DNA of 6,576 nucleotides from Candidatus Bathyarchaeota archaeon (GTDB lineage: Archaea; Thermoproteota; Bathyarchaeia; Bathyarchaeales; Bathycorpusculaceae): positions 1 to 6,576 of the forward strand of contig JAOZHM010000060.1 in assembly GCA_026014845.1 (NCBI GenBank), read 5' to 3'. The first letter of the stretch is position 1; each line of letters starts with the position of its first letter. A program made the position numbers and the translations under genes. Under the pieces are notes generated by a model. It made no database searches. It was not told the DNA's origin and saw only the letters and a list, made by a program, of their open reading frames with translations. Below are positions 5,071 through 6,576 of the stretch, one piece after another.

Positions 5071-5418
5071 TTAGCATGTAAGATGGAAAGCTCCAACAAC
5101 AAGCTTGTTAGACTTCAAGATTTTGTTAAATGTCTGACATGCTTCCCTTGTTGGTTGGGCAACCAATTCGATTCCGTGAGATTTTAAGGTGTTTTCGACT
5201 TCTGGTGGAATCTTTACGAGTCCATAGTAGCCTGTGCCAACGATGAGCACTTCAGGCTTTGGTTCTTGTTTAAGGATCTCCTCTAAATCTTCAACATGTA
5301 GTCTATGTCCTTCTTTTCTCCACCAGCCGTCAATAACTCGTTCTGGCAAGACTATGACGTCGCTTGTGTATTTTTTACCATTTATGACCATGGCACCAAA
5401 TTCGTAGGATTCAATCAA
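5071..5418 (-). CDS. Mth938-like (DUF498) domain protein
   Basis: The 115-residue product reads ESYEFGAMVINGKKYTSDV near the start, then RVIDGWWRKEGHRL, EVLIVGTGYYGLVKIP and the C-terminal GAFHLTC. These are signature segments of the Mth938 domain family (PF04430), a single-domain alpha/beta fold shared with AAMDC and the mitochondrial complex I assembly factor NDUFAF3. No enzymatic activity is established for the archaeal proteins. The start is TTG: no in-frame ATG exists before the upstream TAG, and GGTGAGG (5433-5427) stands 8 nt before it. The protein is full length and ends with the conserved Cys. It diverges from the DNA glycosylase gene across a 119-bp gap. Confidence 0.92.
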   Translation of the reverse strand: MIESYEFGAMVINGKKYTSDVIVLPERVIDGWWRKEGHRLHVEDLEEILKQEPKPEVLIVGTGYYGLVKIPPEVENTLKSHGIELVAQPTREACQTFNKILKSNKLVVGAFHLTC

Positions 5419-5458
5419 TATGGAAACCTCACCAAACTATTTAACACATTGATCAAAG

Positions 5459-5466
5459 ATTTAAAG
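5459..5466 (-). promoter_or_regulatory. TATA-like box for the Mth938-domain gene
   Basis: Minus-strand CTTTAAAT is about 41-48 nt before the TTG start, which would yield a ~20-nt leader containing GGTGAGG. A second AT-rich site, TTAAATA (5444-5438), would give a leaderless message. For the divergent glycosylase gene no clear TATA box is visible; only GTTATA near 5516 and GGAGAG (5522-5527, 10 nt before its ATG) are noted. Confidence 0.4.
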
Positions 5467-5537
5467 TCTCAGCCTAAGCGAGTTCAAAGTTTTTACTTGT
5501 CATTGTTGTAATTCAGTTATAGGAGAGTGCAAGACAA

Positions 5538-6110
5538 ATGAAAACGCTTTCAAAAGATTTCTACGAAAGAAACCCAGCCTCGGTTGCGAAGGATTTGCTT
5601 GGAAAGGTTCTGGCCAGGAGGGTGGATTCTGAAGTTTTGTCTGGAAAAATTGTTGAAACCGAGGCTTATTATGGGGGAAACGATCCGGCTTCTAGGGCTT
5701 ATAGGGGGAAGAAAAAGTTTAACGCGCTGATGTTTATGAGTGTAGGAAAAACCTTCATTTACATGGTTCATGCAAACTGGCTACTGAACATAGTTGCTCA
5801 CCCAAAAGACGGCGTTGGAGCTGTTTTGATAAGGGCTGTGGAACCAATAGAGGGGATAGAAACTATGCGGAATAACAGGAATGTAAAGAGATTACGTGAT
5901 TTGACTAATGGGCCTGGGAAGTTGACGAAAGCCTTGGCTGTAACGAAGGAGTTGAATGGAATTGACGTCACGGAAAGAGATAGTCAAATAGTTGTGGTTG
6001 AAGGAAGAGAGGAAAGCTTCGAGGTTTGTTCTTCCCACAGAATCGGTGTGAAAGTGGATTTGCCCCAGAAATTGAGGTTTTTTATTGAAGGAAATAAGTT
6101 TGTTTCCTAG
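5538..6110 (+). CDS. 3-methyladenine (alkyladenine) DNA glycosylase, AAG/MPG family
   Basis: The 190-residue protein matches the AAG family that flips out and excises alkylated purines in base-excision repair. LSKDFYERNPASVAKDLLGK opens the fold. IVETEAYYGGNDPASRAYRG carries Glu42, equivalent to the water-activating Glu125 of human AAG, and Tyr44, equivalent to the stacking Tyr127. MFMSVGKTFIYMVHANWLLN (65-84) matches the family's MFxxPGxxYVYxxYGMxxxxN block with Asn84 kept, and AVLIRAVEPIEG (95-106) and LTNGPGKLTKAL (122-133) complete the core. Two oddities: the usual His of DPA(S/A)H is Arg53, and YGMHYCLN is VHANWLLN. Length is normal for prokaryotic members. It is probably an active repair enzyme of a divergent, perhaps archaeal, subgroup, but the His change touches the active site. 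Confidence 0.9.
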   Translation: MKTLSKDFYERNPASVAKDLLGKVLARRVDSEVLSGKIVETEAYYGGNDPASRAYRGKKKFNALMFMSVGKTFIYMVHANWLLNIVAHPKDGVGAVLIRAVEPIEGIETMRNNRNVKRLRDLTNGPGKLTKALAVTKELNGIDVTERDSQIVVVEGREESFEVCSSHRIGVKVDLPQKLRFFIEGNKFVS

Positions 6111-6139
6111 AGTATTAGTGAAAGCACGCGCACCCAATA

Positions 6140-6574
6140 TCAAGTTGTTGCTCTTTTAAGGTACTCTTTTATTCCGTCGACCACAAATTCGGCGTTGTCA
6201 ATTATCTCTCTGGTTTTCTTTCGAGTATAATATTCCATGGGGGTCATCCACTTGCCAGCCACCTTGAGAGGATAACGTGCGTATACAACTTCTCTCTGTA
6301 TCTCTCTTCCCCTGTCAATCAATCGTGCATACTTTTCTTCCCTTAGCAATTCTGGCTTCACTCTTCTGAGGACTGCAGCCAAGCCGCTTATTGCTCCGTG
6401 ATTTCTTGCTTCATTGCCTCCAAGCTCAAGAATCATAGCGTTCGCAGCGCTTTCAACAGCCATTGAAGCATGAAAGACGGCGGAATCATACTCTCCGTCA
6501 TCGAAACGTTTTTCTGCCCTAGCGAGATTCACTTCAGAAACTCTCAGCAACACTTCTATTTTGTTTTCAACCAT
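6140..6574 (-). CDS. HEPN-domain protein (start near or beyond window edge)
   Basis: The 144 visible residues are almost all helical. LARAEKRFDDGEYDSAVFHA followed by SMAVESAANAMILELG is the first helical hairpin of HEPN domains (PF05168), and the C-terminal REIQREVVYARYPL matches the family's ARYP segment. NEARNHGAISGLAAVL (54-69) is the loop-helix linking the two halves. HEPN proteins act as RNases, as partners of MNT nucleotidyltransferases, or as RNA-binding modules. The RNase motif RX4-6H is not present at the usual C-terminal position, so nuclease activity is doubtful. The ATG is two bases from the edge, so a longer N-terminus or an MNT partner upstream cannot be judged. It converges with the glycosylase gene, 29 bp apart. 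Confidence 0.85.
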   Translation of the reverse strand: MVENKIEVLLRVSEVNLARAEKRFDDGEYDSAVFHASMAVESAANAMILELGGNEARNHGAISGLAAVLRRVKPELLREEKYARLIDRGREIQREVVYARYPLKVAGKWMTPMEYYTRKKTREIIDNAEFVVDGIKEYLKRATT

Positions 6575-6576
6575 AT

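Noticed and set aside
5041..5071. Small hairpins CTGC/GCAG and AGGGA/TCCCT between convergent genes
   Set aside because: Stems are 4-5 bp with no U-tract, so they are not convincing terminators; archaeal termination does not need hairpins.

Overview
The window comes from an archaeon, most likely a TACK-lineage organism such as Bathyarchaeia; the lineage is inferred, not proven. Support for archaea includes a Cbf5 (H/ACA pseudouridine synthase) gene with the archaeal N- and C-terminal parts, ribosomal protein L14e, AT-rich TATA-like boxes, U-tract terminator candidates and two introns of the bulge-helix-bulge (BHB) class. One intron is in a tRNA and one in a protein gene. Protein-coding introns in cbf5 are known from Crenarchaeota, which favours a TACK host.

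Layout. Positions 1-371 (+) hold the 3' end of a metallo-beta-lactamase-fold gene. Facing it on the minus strand is tRNA-Ser(GGA), 393-498, with a 17-nt intron. Next, all on the minus strand and read right to left, comes a translation cluster: rpl14e (2506-2222), cbf5 (2167-1146, interrupted) and an RsmC-like methyltransferase (1144-527) whose start lies one base beyond the cbf5 stop. Further upstream on the same strand are an M20 metallopeptidase (3994-2636) and a previously easily missed 40-codon gene (4251-4129) followed by a U-tract. The stretch 4252-4552 is mostly non-coding. Then come a conserved His-rich helical protein of unknown function (4556-5032, +), an Mth938-domain protein (5418-5071, -), a divergent alkyladenine DNA glycosylase (5538-6110, +) and a HEPN-domain protein (6574-6140, -) that reaches the window edge.

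The main result is that cbf5 is not broken. A conventional reading gives two ORFs, one ending in TAA after 78 codons and one starting with an internal GTG. Removing exactly 17 nt at 1922-1938 restores a continuous 334-residue Cbf5. The removed bases sit in a textbook BHB: two 3-nt bulges separated by a perfect 4-bp helix. The intron falls inside the codon of the catalytic aspartate (G|AT, Asp77). The tRNA-Ser intron is also 17 nt and has the same two bulge triplets (AG|A and AA|A), although its central helix is imperfect. Both would be processed by the tRNA splicing endonuclease and the tRNA/RNA ligase, linking tRNA maturation with synthesis of the rRNA-modifying enzyme.

The cluster rpl14e-cbf5-methyltransferase-tRNA fits a shared role in ribosome building. 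The right half mixes housekeeping or repair genes (glycosylase) with poorly characterised small proteins. No mobile elements, CRISPR arrays or long repeats were seen.
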